Of a DNA stretch of 64,000 bases, positions 12,201-24,719 are shown in pieces; positions within the stretch are counted from its first letter, which is position 1; the number at the start of each line of letters is the position of its first letter. The notes beneath the pieces are model-generated. The model was given only the letters and a program-made list of their open reading frames with translations. It was not told the origin of the DNA and ran no database searches. Origin of the DNA: Xanthoparmelia taractica (Eukaryota > Ascomycota > Lecanoromycetes > Lecanorales > Parmeliaceae); the NCBI GenBank assembly GCA_033085395.1, contig JANQBS010000137.1:43916-107915 (forward strand), in the 5' to 3' direction. The position numbers and the translations under genes are program-made.

Positions 12201-12853
12201 GGTCGGGGATCGACGTACCGGAAGGTTCCAAGCCGATACTTATCAGTCTCTCGCGTCGGCGTGACATTCTTAGGAGAAAAGCAAAGGCAAACGCGGTGTA
12301 CAAAGACGACTTGACCCCGATCACCATACCACCTTCTTCGCAGACACTATCAGAGGCACAGACGAGGACTCACGCGTCTTTTGTGGAAGTCCTCAATAAT
12401 ATCAATCGAGACATGGACGGTCTGGACGCTACCAAAAACGCCAAAGATCTCTCCAAGGATGTTCTCCAGTTATGCGACAAAATTAGAAACGTTGACCTTT
12501 GGAATAATGATGTGTATCTTGAAGACCGCGAAGGCGACAAGCCAGCCTTGATCAGGCCGGTCACTAGGGAGTTACGAGCGACGAAGGAGCAAGAGCAAGC
12601 AAAGGAGCGGAAGAAGAAGGAGGACAGGGGGAAGCGGGAAGCCGAGGCAGCTGCGAAGGCGGAGAAAGGCCGCTTAAATCCTAGGGAAATGTTCCAATCG
12701 CCTGAATACAGCGCTTGGGATGATGATGGGCTGCCAACGAAGGATAAAGAGGGAGAGGAAATCACGAAAAGCAGGAGAAAGAAGCTGCAGAAGGACTGGG
12801 AGAGGCAGAAGAAGTTACATGAGGCGTGGACGGAGACCCAGAAGAAGTCGTAG
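9259..12853 (+). CDS. CRS1: cysteinyl-tRNA synthetase
   Basis: It charges tRNA-Cys with cysteine. I read 13 exons: 9259-9530, 9580-9609, 9660-9763, 9918-10425, 10598-10703, 10767-10858, 11012-11090, 11161-11266, 11392-11449, 11530-11547, 11603-11627, 11684-11845 and 11894-12853. They give 839 aa in one frame, or 803 aa from the ATG at 9367. Class I signatures are intact: the zinc-binding CGPT motif, HIGH as HIGHARNY, the zinc ligands in WHIECSAMA and GIDLSFPHHDNEIAQSE, and KMSKS as GAKMSKSLKNF. An intron splits the last motif between KMS and KS. The C-terminal eukaryotic extension is long and lysine/glutamate-rich. The 36 residues between the two ATGs are Arg/Ser/Phe-rich with few acids and look like a mitochondrial presequence. 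Two exons are tiny (18 and 25 nt). Confidence 0.94.
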
Positions 12854-13227
12854 TGTGGATGTTTAGAAAAGAGTGCTGTTGTGGTTGGTGTTGTTGGCTA
12901 CTACCCATGCAATGCATCAAAACATATCGGATATGGATTCTGTTGTTTTCCTCTAGCAATCTTCCAATTTTCGTGATTTGGTGTAGTCTTTAGTGAGAAC
13001 GCATATATGTTGTATGTTGGACCCCAATTTGCGCATCTCGAAAAGGTTCGGGAGTACCGCATGCTAGATGAGCACCTCTGTCCAAAACACTTAACATCTT
13101 CCATCCTCAATCCTTCCCCGAACGTTGTCATTCCCCTAAGCAACAGTCAAACAACACTGTGCAGTCACCATGATATCATGACCATCCTCGACGGCCGTGG
13201 AAATCGGACCGTCAGACCTCTCACACC
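12854..13227. other. intergenic between CRS1 and the PhoD-like gene
   Basis: These 374 bases contain the CRS1 3' end and the leader of the next gene, which is on the same strand. I see no other gene. Confidence 0.5.
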
Positions 13228-15146
13228 ATGATTCCTTACGTCGCTATCGCTGCTACCCTCAGCTCAACGACCATCCGGGTTCTTGCCTACGTATTCTTTA
13301 GATGGGTAATTACCCTCCATGCGCCCTTCAGCTGCCTATCCACCCGCTAACATGCCATACAAAGATACCAGGACACCAGCTGCCTCCAATAATTTACACG
13401 GCAGCACTCATCCACATTACTTCGTTCATGGTCGCCCGGACCGTTAACAGATACCCTGCTCGAGCCCAGACAGGAGTGTTGGAGGATGAGAAACGCGAGC
13501 TTCAGCCAGTCCCTTTGAGTGGAGCAAGCAAAAAGCGCAAGTCAGAGACCACGATTGAGGTCAAAATCAATGGGAAGGTCTACAAGAGCAAAGATCCACA
13601 CCTGAAATGGATGGAGAATGGGCCTCATGTTCTACGAACAATGTTCCTGGGATTTGCCAGCCCGAGGAGTAACTTATGGAGCTTTTTAACGCTTAGCATC
13701 AATATCTTGCTGGTATTGGGCGTGATAGATGCAGTATATCGTGGACCGATGCTCTACCAGAGTCATGATCTTTCTTTCGCAAGAGTCGGTTTCATCTCTG
13801 ATACCAGCGCCAAGATCCTCGTACGAGAGCCGGATAGTGCCCAACTGCCTATCTTTCTATCATACAGAGGAGGACCAGGGTTGGGGTTGGACGACGCGTG
13901 GAAGTCTGCAGGACAGGCTTATTGGCTGTCAAAGGAGACGGATTTCACCACTACTTTTACTATCAGCAAGCTCCAGCCTCTGACTAGCTACCAGTACGCC
14001 GTGTCAAACAACCGCACTGGCTTCTTCACCACGGCTCCTTCTGCGGGACAAACGCGACCAGGCAGGGGAAGATTTGCCTTCCTCACATCTAGCTGCATTA
14101 AGCCACGATTTCCATACAATCCATTCTCTCACCCACTGACCATTCCTGGCCTGAAGCATTTGGCGAAGTGGATCCCTGAATTGCATGCATCATTCATGCT
14201 CTTTCTAGGGGATTTCATCTACATCGATGTACCTCATCGGTTTGGTACAGATGCCGAAACCTATCGGCGGGAGTATCGCCAAGTTTATTCCTCTCCTGAC
14301 TGGTCTGCGGCTTCTGACTCTTTGCCATGGCTGCACGTCATCGACGACCACGAAATTGCCAATGACTGGGACAAGCAAGCTGCTGATCCATATCCGGCGG
14401 CAACAGACCCATGGAATATCTACCACGCGTCCCTGAACCCGCCTCCTGTTTCTCCAAATGCTTCTTACTTCCAATTCACTCAAGGCCCGGCGTCCTTCTT
14501 CCTAATGGACACTCGCCGCCATCGCTCCCCCGAATATCCATTACTCGCCCGGTCCCCCGACAAAACTATGCTCGGTGCTACCCAGCTATCTTCCCTTCTA
14601 GCTTTCCTCAAACGCGATGAACCGGTGGGGGTCAAATGGAAATTCCTCATTTCATCTATCCCATTCACACGGAATTGGCGCCTCAATTCTGCAGACACGT
14701 GGGCAAATTACCTCCATGAGCGTCGAATCATCCTCGAAGCCATGTGGGACGTCAGTCTCCGCGGCGACGGCATCGGGGTCGTGGTCCTCAGCGGTGATCG
14801 GCACGAGTTTGCCGCCACGGCCTTTCCACCTCCAAAAGACGGTAAATGGCCATTGAGCGCTACCGTGCACGAGTTCAGCACGAGCCCGTTGAGCATGTTC
14901 TATTTGCCCGTGCGGAGCTATTGGGAGGTACCGGGCGAGGATGATGTGGAAGAGGTGTGTATCAAGTACGCGCCAGATGGCAATAGCAAGTTTGGAGCTG
15001 TGGAGCTGGAGGAAGTGATTGGCGGGGAGCAAGGATTGTTACGGTTCAGGCTCTTTGTTGATGGGGTTGAGAGCTGGGATTACGTGCTGATGACACCGCC
15101 GGCTGTAGGAGGTGCAGGGAGGGGTAAGGATGCGATTTGGGGATGA
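13228..15146 (+). CDS. PhoD-like metallophosphatase, membrane anchored
   Basis: This is a predicted phosphodiesterase/phosphatase of the alkaline phosphatase D class. I read two exons, 13228-13305 and 13365-15146, giving 619 aa. Starting at 13228 adds an N-terminal hydrophobic segment (IPYVAIAATLSSTTIRVLAYVFF), continued by LPPIIYTAALIHITSFMVAR after the splice. A further membrane segment is NLWSFLTLSINILLVLGVIDAV (about residues 134-155). Next come a fibronectin-like PhoD N domain and the metallophosphatase core. Likely metal ligands sit in FLTSSCIKPRFPYNPF, FMLFLGDFIYIDVPHRFG, HVIDDHEIANDWD and VVLSGDRHEF. The catalytic part would face the lumen or outside. The substrate is unknown. The ATG at 13302 would drop the first segment and is less likely. 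Confidence 0.88.
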
Positions 15147-15474
15147 TGGATGCCGAGATGTGAGAGTGAGGAATGTGAATTGAGATACCCAGCATATGGC
15201 ACTCGAACGGCGGATACCCTTGTGTAGATACTTCTGAGATTTTTATGGATAGAAAGCTTTATGTCTGACCTGGTCAACCAAAACAGACTACTTTCATACT
15301 CTGCAATAGCGGGTATTGCATCTCCTCCGTCCTCACCTCGTCGCCATCGCCCTCTGGTGATTTGTTCCTCACGGATCGTTTCATGGCGATCCAAGAGTCC
15401 AGGATGCTCAGCACCGGATTTCGGTGGTGGTTAATAGGCCCTTATGACGGTGTTGTCTGTTGAACCTAATCATC
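15147..15474. other. intergenic, convergent 3' ends
   Basis: About 330 bases lie between the stop codons of two convergent genes. I see no gene or element here. Confidence 0.5.
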
Positions 15475-16132
15475 TCAACCATTGCGAATACCCATGCCAC
15501 CGAACGCTCTATCCAGCTCGTCACCCGCAGGGTCCGCACCCGCCGTCGCCTGACCCAATTCCTGCGCCCGCTCATCCTGCAAATCCATAATACTTGCACT
15601 CCGCCCCTGCGCCCTCTCATCCGACGTAGCCACGCCACCACCACCACCACCACCAACACCGCCCCCACCGGCCCCCCTCTCCGGCTCCAAAATCTTCTCC
15701 TCCCTATCCAACCAGCCCGGCGCCACCCTCCGTTTCTCCGCCAATTCCTGCTCCCTCAACCCCTTTTCCCACTCCCGGATCGTCTGCTCCGCTTCCTCCT
15801 GCGCCTTTTGTATGTGCGCTTGCAGCGCGCGGCAGGAGGCGATGATCTCTTGCGGGGAGGCGGCGTGGCCGGTGGGGGAGAGGACGTATTTGGAGCGCTC
15901 GGCGCCGGTGGCGGGGTCGGTGGTTGAGGAGGGGGGGAGGGTGGAGGGGAGGGGCTTGTAGGTGTAGGGGAGGGTGGTGGCGGTTGGGAGGGAGATGAAG
16001 GGGGAGACGGTTAGGGGGATTTGGGCGAGGAGAGGGTGGGATCCTTGGGGGGGGGGGGGAGGTCGTTAGTGAGAGATGTAAAGGGGAGGGGGGGGGAGGG
16101 TTCGGGAAAAAGAGCTTACTGCCGTTGTACAT
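15475..16132 (-). CDS. conserved-looking 193-aa protein of unknown function
   Basis: I read two exons: a 13-nt first exon, 16132-16120 (MYNG), and 16043-15475. The product is 193 aa. The intron contains a long C-run on the coding strand (plus-strand G-run at about 16047-16060). The protein has a Pro/Thr/Ser-rich N-terminal third, then a helical, charged stretch (SPQEIIASCRALQAHIQKAQ to REQELAEKRR, about residues 68-108). A Gly run follows (GGGGVGGGGGGG, about 125-137), and a C-terminus ending DELDRAFGGMGI. I do not recognise the family. The clean splice, the good frame and the non-repetitive core argue that it is real. A coiled-coil or complex-subunit role is only a guess. Confidence 0.6.
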
Positions 16133-17003
16133 GTTTGCTGTTGATAGGAAGATGGCGCTCAACGCTCGAGTATGAGGGTGGGTAAGAGGAAGGCTAAGGG
16201 ATAGATCGGACGATTTATCCTACTTCGAACTCGAAGAATTCGGCAGCATTAGTAACAATGCATTATCTCAAGAGATTCCCCTCGAGGTGGCATGCATAGC
16301 GGGCGTCAAATGGCTGAGGCCTGGATCGTTGAAAGGTACTTCGTAAGCTTACTTTAAATCTCGAACATTTGTAGTATCTACGTAGTATCTACAACATACT
16401 GCCCCATGCCTCGTAGGGCGTACACTACAGCTAGCTTGCACCGCTAAACGCCCTGGTGTGCCCTCGGGCGCCTATGAAGTAGCATCCCATTTCCCCCCAG
16501 TGCCCCCCCAAAATCCCACTTGCACAGAAATTATACAGCAGTATCTTTTCAGCCTCACCCTCATAGGCATCTAATTTTTTAGGCAAACTTTTGCCTAGAC
16601 GAATACAACAACAGTGACGCCACGGGGTAACATCCGTTGTGCCTGCCCTTCTGCTTCTCAATTGTTCATTTTGCCCCCCTTTTCCTCGGCAATCCCCCCG
16701 CCTTTTCACTGCGTGCACTCCAAATAGACCCCGGTTTGCCTCAAAAGACTTCCAAGCACCAGCCACACGTGCCTGTCAACAAACCCCCTCTTGCCACCCA
16801 AACGTGAAACAACTATGACAGCAAGGCTGTAGGGGAATCAGCACCTTTTCCGTCTTCCGTCTTCCTCTTTGTCACTTGTCGCTATCCTGATTGTAAAGGC
16901 GGTCAAGCGCCGTTCGCAGTGGCACTCAGCGAACCCCACCGTCGCCCCAAGACCAAGTCCGTTATATAATTCGCACTCATTGGTCTTGGCTGAACTCGAT
17001 AAG
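16133..17003. other. upstream region of calcineurin A gene
   Basis: These 871 bases hold no supportable gene. They contain the divergent promoters of the 193-aa gene and calcineurin A. A TATATAA-like sequence lies at about 16962-16968, some 40 bases before the calcineurin start codon, and CT-rich stretches lie near 16660-16700 and 16850-16870. Confidence 0.45.
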
Positions 17004-18912
17004 ATGGACATCAACATACCTAGGAACAACTTCGAGGTCGCCCAGCGCGCCATGGAGCACAAGAAGCCCGTACCGGAGATAGATTTCACACTGCATACGA
17101 TGGAGGATGGCCAGCAGGTCAGCACACAAGAGCGAGTGTGTAAAGGTATGCAAGTATCTCTTGGGGACAACAGTTGTCGTCACTGATTCTGTACTCCCAG
17201 ATGTCCAAGCGCCTGCTTTCAACCCACCGACCGAAGAGCAATTCCGTTCTCCAGATGATCGCAGCAAGCCCAACCTCCAATTTCTCAAACAGCACTTCTA
17301 TCGTGAGGGTCGCTTGACGGAAGAGCAGGCGCTGTGGATCATACAAATGGGGACCGAGGTGCTCAAGAGCGAGCCCAATCTGCTGGAGATGGATGCGCCA
17401 ATCACTGTCTGCGGTGATGTCCACGGACAGTACTTTGATCTCATGAAACTCTTCGAAGTTGGAGGCGATCCCAAAGAGACTCGATATCTGTTCCTGGGGG
17501 ACTATGTGGACAGAGGATATTTCAGTATTGAGGTGAGTATTATGGTCACTGCTCAAGAGCACCATCAGCCCAGTCCAGGGGCAGCCAGGCTGACACGTTC
17601 AAAAGTGCGTCTTGTACCTCTGGTCGCTTAAGATATGGTATCCGAATACTCTATGGCTGCTTCGAGGAAACCACGAGTGCAGGCATTTGACAGACTATTT
17701 CACATTCAAGCTTGAATGTAAACATAAATACTCCGAGAGAGTGTACGAAGCGTGCATGGACTCATTCTGCGCATTACCTCTTGCCGCCATCATGAATAAA
17801 CAGTTTCTTTGTATACATGGAGGGCTGAGCCCTGAATTACATACCCTGGATGACCTCAAGGGAGTGAGTTACACCAGCGTTGTCTTGAATATGCAGCCGC
17901 TGACAATGTCAGATCGATCGGTTCCGCGAGCCTCCCACGCAGGGCCTGATGTGTGACATTCTTTGGGCAGATCCACTTGAAGAATTCGGCCAGGAGAAGA
18001 CTTCGGAGTTTTTCGTCCACAATCATGTCCGAGGGTGCTCCTACTTCTTCTCATATCCTGCCGCATGCGCCTTTCTGGAGAAGAACAACCTATTGTCCGT
18101 CATACGCGCGCATGAGGCTCAAGATGCTGGCTATCGGATGTACAGAAAGACCAGGACGACAGGCTTCCCGAGTGTCATGACCATCTTCAGCGCACCCAAT
18201 TACCTCGACGTATACAACAACAAAGCCGCGGTTTTGAAGTACGAGAACAACGTGATGAACATCCGACAATTTAACTGCACACCACATCCGTACTGGCTTC
18301 CCAACTTCATGGATGTCTTCACCTGGTCCCTACCTTTCGTTGGCGAAAAGATTACAGATATGCTGATGGCAATCTTGAACACGTGCTCAAAGGAGGAGCT
18401 GCAAGAAGACATCACCCCATCCACTGTCTCCGCACCCGCCTCGCCGCCTCTGGAGAGAGATCCCGAAACCACCGATGCCAAACGAAGAGCAATCAAGAAC
18501 AAGATACTTGCCATCGGTCGCCTCTCTCGTGTCTTCCAGGTCCTCCGCGAGGAATCTGAAAGGGTTACCGAGCTCAAGACCGCTTCTGGCGGCAAGCTAC
18601 CTGCCGGTACATTGATGCTGGGTGCCGAGGGTATCAAGCAAGCCATCCACAACTTTGAAGATGCAAGAAAGGTGGATCTGCAGAACGAGAGACTACCTCC
18701 TAGTCATGACGAGGTCTCGAGGAAGAGTATGGAAGACCGGAAGCAGGCTTTGCAAAGAGCGAGTAGCGAGGCGGATAATGATACAGGCTTGGCACAGGTT
18801 GCAAGAAGGATCAGCGTGTAAGTCGTTTCGAACTTTCACCTCTCGGGTACGATCACTGACAATACTATCTAGTTCATCTGGTGCAGGAAAGGGCAGGCGC
18901 CTTGGCTCATAG
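17004..18912 (+). CDS. cnaA: calcineurin A, Ser/Thr phosphatase 2B catalytic subunit
   Basis: It is the catalytic subunit of the Ca2+/calmodulin-dependent phosphatase that activates Crz1 and supports stress tolerance and hyphal growth. I read five exons: 17004-17145, 17201-17532, 17606-17863, 17913-18817 and 18873-18912, giving 558 aa. The phosphatase signatures are complete: GDVHGQYFDLMKLF, GDYVDRGYFSIE, RGNHECRHLTDYF and the later SAPNYLDVYNN. The calcineurin B-binding helix region (NFMDVFTWSLPFVGEKITDML), the calmodulin-binding segment (AIKNKILAIGRLSRVFQVLREE in parts) and the autoinhibitory region (NFEDARKVDLQNERLPPSHDE in parts) follow in the usual order. The last exon adds only 13 residues. 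If the final intron is retained, translation stops two codons later at 18821. Confidence 0.97.
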
Positions 18913-20199
18913 GTCCTCTTGACACAAAGCGAAGATATCTTACCTTCCATCCCTCCGCTTGCCACCGCGCGGTCATGAATAGTCTCGGCAGCCCCCCTCT
19001 TCTCCCCGACAACCTCTTGCTGATTTAGCATGCCACGGCCTTTGTAATGATGATGTTCTACACAAAAGCCCCTGCGCAATGAAACGGTTAGAGGTAGCAT
19101 CGTAACGGGCTCAAGACTGGTCTTGAGCAATGGACAACGATGTTTCTTTCATGATGCTTGCTGTAGATAGTGGGATCATGGGCACTCTAGTACTGGTTTT
19201 TAATGTAGTCTGTGAGCATGGCCTTTTCTTTTTTTTCCGGGAGTTCGTGGGTGTCTGAACGCGGAGTCATCATAGTTACAGGGATTCTCGAGTTCGAAAC
19301 ATCTTATTGGAGTGTAATAAACTGACGATTCATCCCTCTTTCTCTCCCTCTGCTTCTCTCTTTGCATTCATTCATTCGGCACCACACCCTACATACCCCG
19401 CTCTGCACAACTCCCAGCTTCTTCTCCCCTCCTTTTCCTCATTAGACCCTTCCTTCCTCCCTCAACTCACTCACTCACTCACTCCCTTCATACCAAAATC
19501 AAACTTTACCGCTTTCACCCCCCTCCCTCCCTACCTTAACCGCCTGCATCGTTCCCATACTCATACTCCGGTAGACCCCATCTCTGTAATCTGGGCTTTG
19601 CACATCACATTTCTATCTCCTATCTTATAGAACTCAACGCGGACGTTGGTTCAAAGGAAGCGATACACATATGTGGGTTTTATTACTACACGTAGGGAGG
19701 ATGATGCTTGAATCGAGTAGATTCAGAGGAGGGGGTGGAGGGGAGGGGAGGGTGGATAAAGTATTGTGGTATTGAATGGATACAACGGGTCGGTTTGACG
19801 GCATCTCTAGAGATTCATGCTCTGGCTGTCTTTGCTGAGTGAAGGGATGACGGGGAGGATGGATAGGGTGGTGTTGATGGATTTTCTTTTATATGGGTGT
19901 ATTTTTGCGTGCGTTCAGGTTCCCCGTGACGTAGGGTAGGGTGGTTGGGGGTGGTTGCGAGATTGGGGGTAGTGCTTTGGTTATGTGGTGGATATTATTT
20001 GTGTAGTGGGTTGGAGGAAGATGGGTGTGAAGATGTGAACAGTGTAGTTATAAGTAAGCGTTTTCTCTTCTGTCATGGCAAGATAGCGCTTAAGAACTGG
20101 ATCTAAAGAAGTAATAGAGGGAGACACGCCAAGAATTGTTTAACCGAGTAAAAGCCGAGTATATACCAACGGCACGCGCTTTTCGAGATATCACTTCAG
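18913..20199. other. gene-free, simple-sequence rich stretch
   Basis: No gene can be supported in these 1,287 bases. They include a long pyrimidine-rich tract with (CTCA)n at about 19330-19500 and a purine-rich tract at about 19725-19760. The latter is followed by G/T-rich sequence to about 20000. It probably holds the calcineurin 3' UTR and the promoter of the next gene. Confidence 0.5.
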
Positions 20200-22258
20200 A
20201 TGCCTACCAAATTGCCATTGATCGCCAAGGCAGTCTCTTCTCTATTAGTGTCCTCGCGGCCTTTTGTCTGCTCATCATGTCGCCACAAGCAGGCTCGTGC
20301 TATCTCCAATGGGTCTGCAAGGTTGAGAATTCTGGGAAATCGCACTGCGCGTGGGACTGCTCTCCGAACAAGGACCGCTTCAACGACTGCCTCCGTAACA
20401 GCAGTCAATGTCAGACGGGAGATACCCCCTAGGTTCCGGAATTTGCACGAGTCATTGAAGGCTCTCGAAATCGAAGCGGCGGTCTACATCAATTCAAGCC
20501 AATTGCGCCTGGCTTTGAGAGGACTCGAAACCGAGAATGCTGTCACTCGCATTGCTGGCAAGTCACTTTCTGATGACAGTAATGGATAATCTGTGTCGCT
20601 AATTCTAGAGCAGTGCTGGGTTTAAACGGGCACAATGGACCTCGAAGGCTAGCGAGAGCCCTGCTGGCGGATCCTTTAGCATCGGAGCAGCAATGGGAGA
20701 AGCAGCTTACGGCAGACGACAATGACGAAAGAGCTATACTTCTAAGGTAACGTCTAGGCCATGGAACCGGAATGGTGAGTACTATCCTACTTACTATGGC
20801 TATAGGTATGGGGAAATGGCCAATGTGGACGACCGACATCCGCTTGTGAAGACCCTATCCATCCCTTCTGCAACACTACACACCCACAACCTCGAAATCC
20901 TTGTTAAGGCTGGCTCAGCTTCGGATCAATCATATGGAGAAGCTGGAGCAACTGATCTGCTGGTACCTGGACTAGAAACTCAAAGCTCAGCCAGTGGCAG
21001 GCTTTCTACAATAACATTTCCGGTGCACAAGACGCTTATCTACCAAGAAGGACTCCAAGATTTGGGCAGTATACCCAAAATCGGCATGCATGAATGGAGG
21101 ATGTCCAAGGTTATCATTGACTGGTCCTGGAGTACGCTACAGCAACAGAGTCCAAACGCCCAATCGGTTTCGCCAGTCAACCTAGCGCTCGGAGAAGCAG
21201 CTATTGATATATTTCGGCAATCACTACAGCGGTCAGTTGAATATGAGCATTTGTGGTTTGATGCCGGAATGTCCGGTGTAACCGCATGGATGTCGGATGG
21301 TACCGAGTCACAGAATGGCGGCATCAAGCCGGCTATACATGGGCTTCTACAGACTATATGCAATAATGCTAACAGAGCCATTGCTCAAGAAGATGAGTCG
21401 AGCGTCCAGCGACAGAATGAAACGACTATATCTGTCGCTACGAAAAACATCATAGATCAAGGTATCTCCATATGGGCAGAAAACGCCCATACAGAATTAC
21501 GTGACCGTCTTGACAGCGCGTTTCACAGCAAAAGCTGGAGCCGAACCAAGTGGTGGAAACTCTTCTGGAGGGTTGACGACGTAGGGTACATAGCCTCAGA
21601 CATCCTCCAGAAGGCCTGGCTCGTAGAGGCGGAAAAGGAGATGATATGGATATCTGGCCGCATCTATCAGTCCGGATTATTAATTGGACCTCCCAGGCTC
21701 AGGCCAACGGCGGTGCCTGATCCGGACGACGAGCAGACGCTCGGCGGTCATCCTCCTGCACCAAGTTTGTCTGATCTCGTCGAAAAGGTTCCGAGTTACG
21801 AAGTTGTCGAGGACCAAGTCTTCCAACACCCATGGCCGCAAACTATCTACCGCGCTCGTTCTGCCCTTTCCCGACTCACGGTTCCTTCTCTTCAATCGCT
21901 TTCACAATCCCTTCTGCTCCAAACTCTATCCACCAATGCCCTCACTTCCTCCCTTTCGGCGCTTCTCTACGTCTCAGTCTCCACTACATCTCTGTATGAG
22001 GCAGGTGCTATCGCGGCTGTCGGTCTAGTCTGGTCGTTGCGACGACTACAGTCGAGATGGGAAAACGCTAAAAGTACGTGGGAGGCGCAGATCAGAGAGG
22101 ATGGCAGAAGGGTCCTGAGGAGCGTAGAAGAGGTTGCTCGGGAGGCTGTTCGGGAGGGCGGCATGGGGGAGGTCGATGAGCTTGGTAGGGAAGCAAGAAG
22201 GAAGGCGAGAGAGGCTGTGGCCAGAGCAGAGAGAGAGCTGGAGGAATTGAGTCGATGA
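20200..22258 (+). CDS. Mmc1-like mitochondrial inner-membrane protein
   Basis: I read three exons, 20200-20561, 20609-20746 and 20806-22258, giving 650 aa. The first 40 residues are basic, Ser-rich and free of acids (MPTKLPLIAKAVSSLLVSSR and on), as expected of a mitochondrial presequence. The body is a soluble alpha/beta region. A hydrophobic segment near residues 545-590 (LSALLYVSVSTTSLYEAGAIA, AVGLVWSLRRLQSRW) is followed by a long charged helix to the C-terminus. This layout recalls the fungal Mmc1 family of cristae-maintenance, dynamin-like proteins. That assignment rests on remembered architecture and C-terminal motifs, not a search. The coding model is firm; the family name is moderate. 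A GC at the first donor is also possible but gives a stop. Confidence 0.7.
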
Positions 22259-24719
22259 GTCGACTATTCAGTGCGTATAGAGATACCCGTGTAAGATAGA
22301 AAGTATCCAACGACATCCCAGTCCATGACCGAGGCTGTGATTTCAGACATCGAAGCGCCTTTCTCTGGCGATTGTTTGTGCAGTCGTCCCTGCTGAGGCA
22401 ATAACATGACATGGACTTTCTCCTTTCTTACGCGTAGACAAGACGATAGGAATGTGGAGGGTGACGGACATATACTCGCTCCGACTGATCAGTTAAATAC
22501 ACTCGGTAGCTCTATCACGCTCATCCATTTACCTCGCTCGCACTTTTCTCGCACACTCTCAGGTGTTGCCCCAATTGGAAATGGCTACCATGACGGAGTG
22601 CACGTATAAAGAAGAAATGTCTCGGCTGTTCGATTTTGGCTTTTTTTAGGCCCAGAAAGAAAGAAAGAAAGAGTGTTGTTGTCTTCTCCAGTTTATCTGT
22701 TCGTTTATTTGTTTGTTCTCGATGAGTTCCCCTTGTATATGATATTCGATTATGTGGTGAAGGGAAAGGGAAATATCGGCGGAGGATCTGATTCCCCAAA
22801 GCTGACAACTCGCCTACTTGATCTCTTATGAAAACAGCAGAAGTGTACATTCTTTTGGTTGCCATGTCCAATTGGCTCTGTGAAAGAGGAATCGAAAGGG
22901 GAGGGATTGAATAATGTCTTAGTTACACCAAGTGATAGAAGACAATGGCCATCATGAGAATCTTGTCATTGCAGGAAAACCAGTCTGAAACATATTGTGT
23001 GTGGTAAGCCCAACTTATTTTCCCCCTCAGCCAACTTTGTTAGACGAATCAGAGCACAACAACAATAAAAGCCGAACAGTATGCGACGACATTAGATGCT
23101 AGAAAGTGAGGCTGTAGGCTTGCAGACTAGTCAGAATGGTATGAATTTGCGCTATGTGAAGCCAAGAGACAGAGAAGGGCAAGGCAACGTTTCGAGAAGT
23201 GAAAAAATCATGCATGATGGGCGACGATGCAAAAGCACGGCTGAGCATAAGAGTCTTCGCACCGTTCGGATTAGAAAGTCGTAGCCTTAGCGATCGCATC
23301 CTCCAAGCTGACAGGTTGGTTGAGCCAGTGGCTGCCGCTGTCAGGGCGCCGGATGGATTGGATTCTGGGTCATAGGATGGGAAGATTGGATTTGCGGAGG
23401 GGAGTGGGGTAGTTTGGTTGGACGATACGGGTGTTTGGGATGTGCTTCGCTGAGATAGGTTAGGAGAGTTATTACTTGTTCGGGGAGTTAGGATAGGATG
23501 GCATGGCATGGCATGGAATAAGCGGTTCGCACCTGCTCATAGGGAACGCGGAAACCCTCGTGAAATGGCCCTTTCGATATAGTAGAGAGGTCAGTGGCCG
23601 ATAAGTGGGAAAGTCACAGAATACATACGAGTAAAGAGTGACAGAAGAGTGAGTGTCCATGCACATGGAAGGTAGTCCGACAGCCTCACAGCAGTCAGGC
23701 GCATTTGAATGGCTAGCTATACATGTGCACCCCCTTTCGTACGAAGCCTCTAACATCCGGCCAGTACCCACAAATGTGTAGCATCCAAAAACGGATGCGA
23801 GTGCTTTAGTCAGGCGTACAGCCTCACTCTCTTCGCATACAGCCTTACGCCTAGCATGCGTATAGCCTCTTTAATCTGCTTAGCTTGTTAGGGGAGCCAA
23901 CCAAATTCTAACAGTGAAAATATTCCTTCGATGCAGGTTAAGTATTATTGCCGAGCCAGATTCGCGGACATTAACCCTTTCTAGGGGAGTGAACACGTAT
24001 CGATTCAGGGGGTATGGTACTTCCCTAAAAATAGCCACCGAACGCGCGGTTGTCACGAGCATAAGTAGATAAGACGAGAAGTCTGATGAAAATATATGAA
24101 ATTTATATATTTTGCAGAGTTAAGTTGAGTAACGTCTACTTTGCAAATACTATATACCCAAGATCTTCCGTAGAAAATCATGACATCGCTAGCCGCTGGG
24201 CCCAAATTTGATGTACCCATCTACGCCACCAGACCGTATATGCACATCGAGATTCATCAATTAATACAGTTTGTGTGGATATTAAGTCTTCTTCAATGAT
24301 ATGCTGTACGCCCATCTGCTAGAAGAGTTTCCGCAGCTATGTTTGTCCCTTTTGATTTCTCTTGCGCTGACCCGATGAGGTCCCGGAAGCCTCCAAATGT
24401 TCAGACCCCAATAGTCATGCAGGGCAGCGGCGGCTTTAACTCGGCAGCGAAGTGGTGTAGATGCTTTTGCAATAATCAATCCTTTGACCTTAAAAGGGCG
24501 CATTACTTCTGCCCCTCGACGGAATAACGCTACGCCTCAATGTCGCAAAGTGTCCCCTCCTTTTTCCTGCTCTGCAAGAATTTCTTTCAATTGCCTACTA
24601 TTTGTACCATTTGCCTGATAGTAGCTCTTTGACCGTTGGTTTCAGACCAACTGAAGTACGCTCTTAAACCCTCATCTAGTTGACTCGCCATCCTCGCTTT
24701 CCATCTCAACACGCGCACC
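22259..24719. other. gene-poor stretch
   Basis: About 2.5 kb hold no gene that I can support. Minor items are an (AAAG)n tract near 22657-22670 and a triple GGCAT repeat at about 23499-23515. There is also a minus-strand open frame at 23509-23099 (Ser/Thr/Pro-rich) whose alternative frame ends with LNQPVSLEDAIAKATTF near 23325-23278. That could be the last exon of a small gene, but I could not connect it. The G+C content falls after 23900. Confidence 0.4.

Noticed and set aside
15460..15927. Plus-strand open frame rich in Arg/Leu/Pro opposite the 193-aa gene
   Set aside because: It is a low-complexity shadow of the G/C-biased minus-strand gene.
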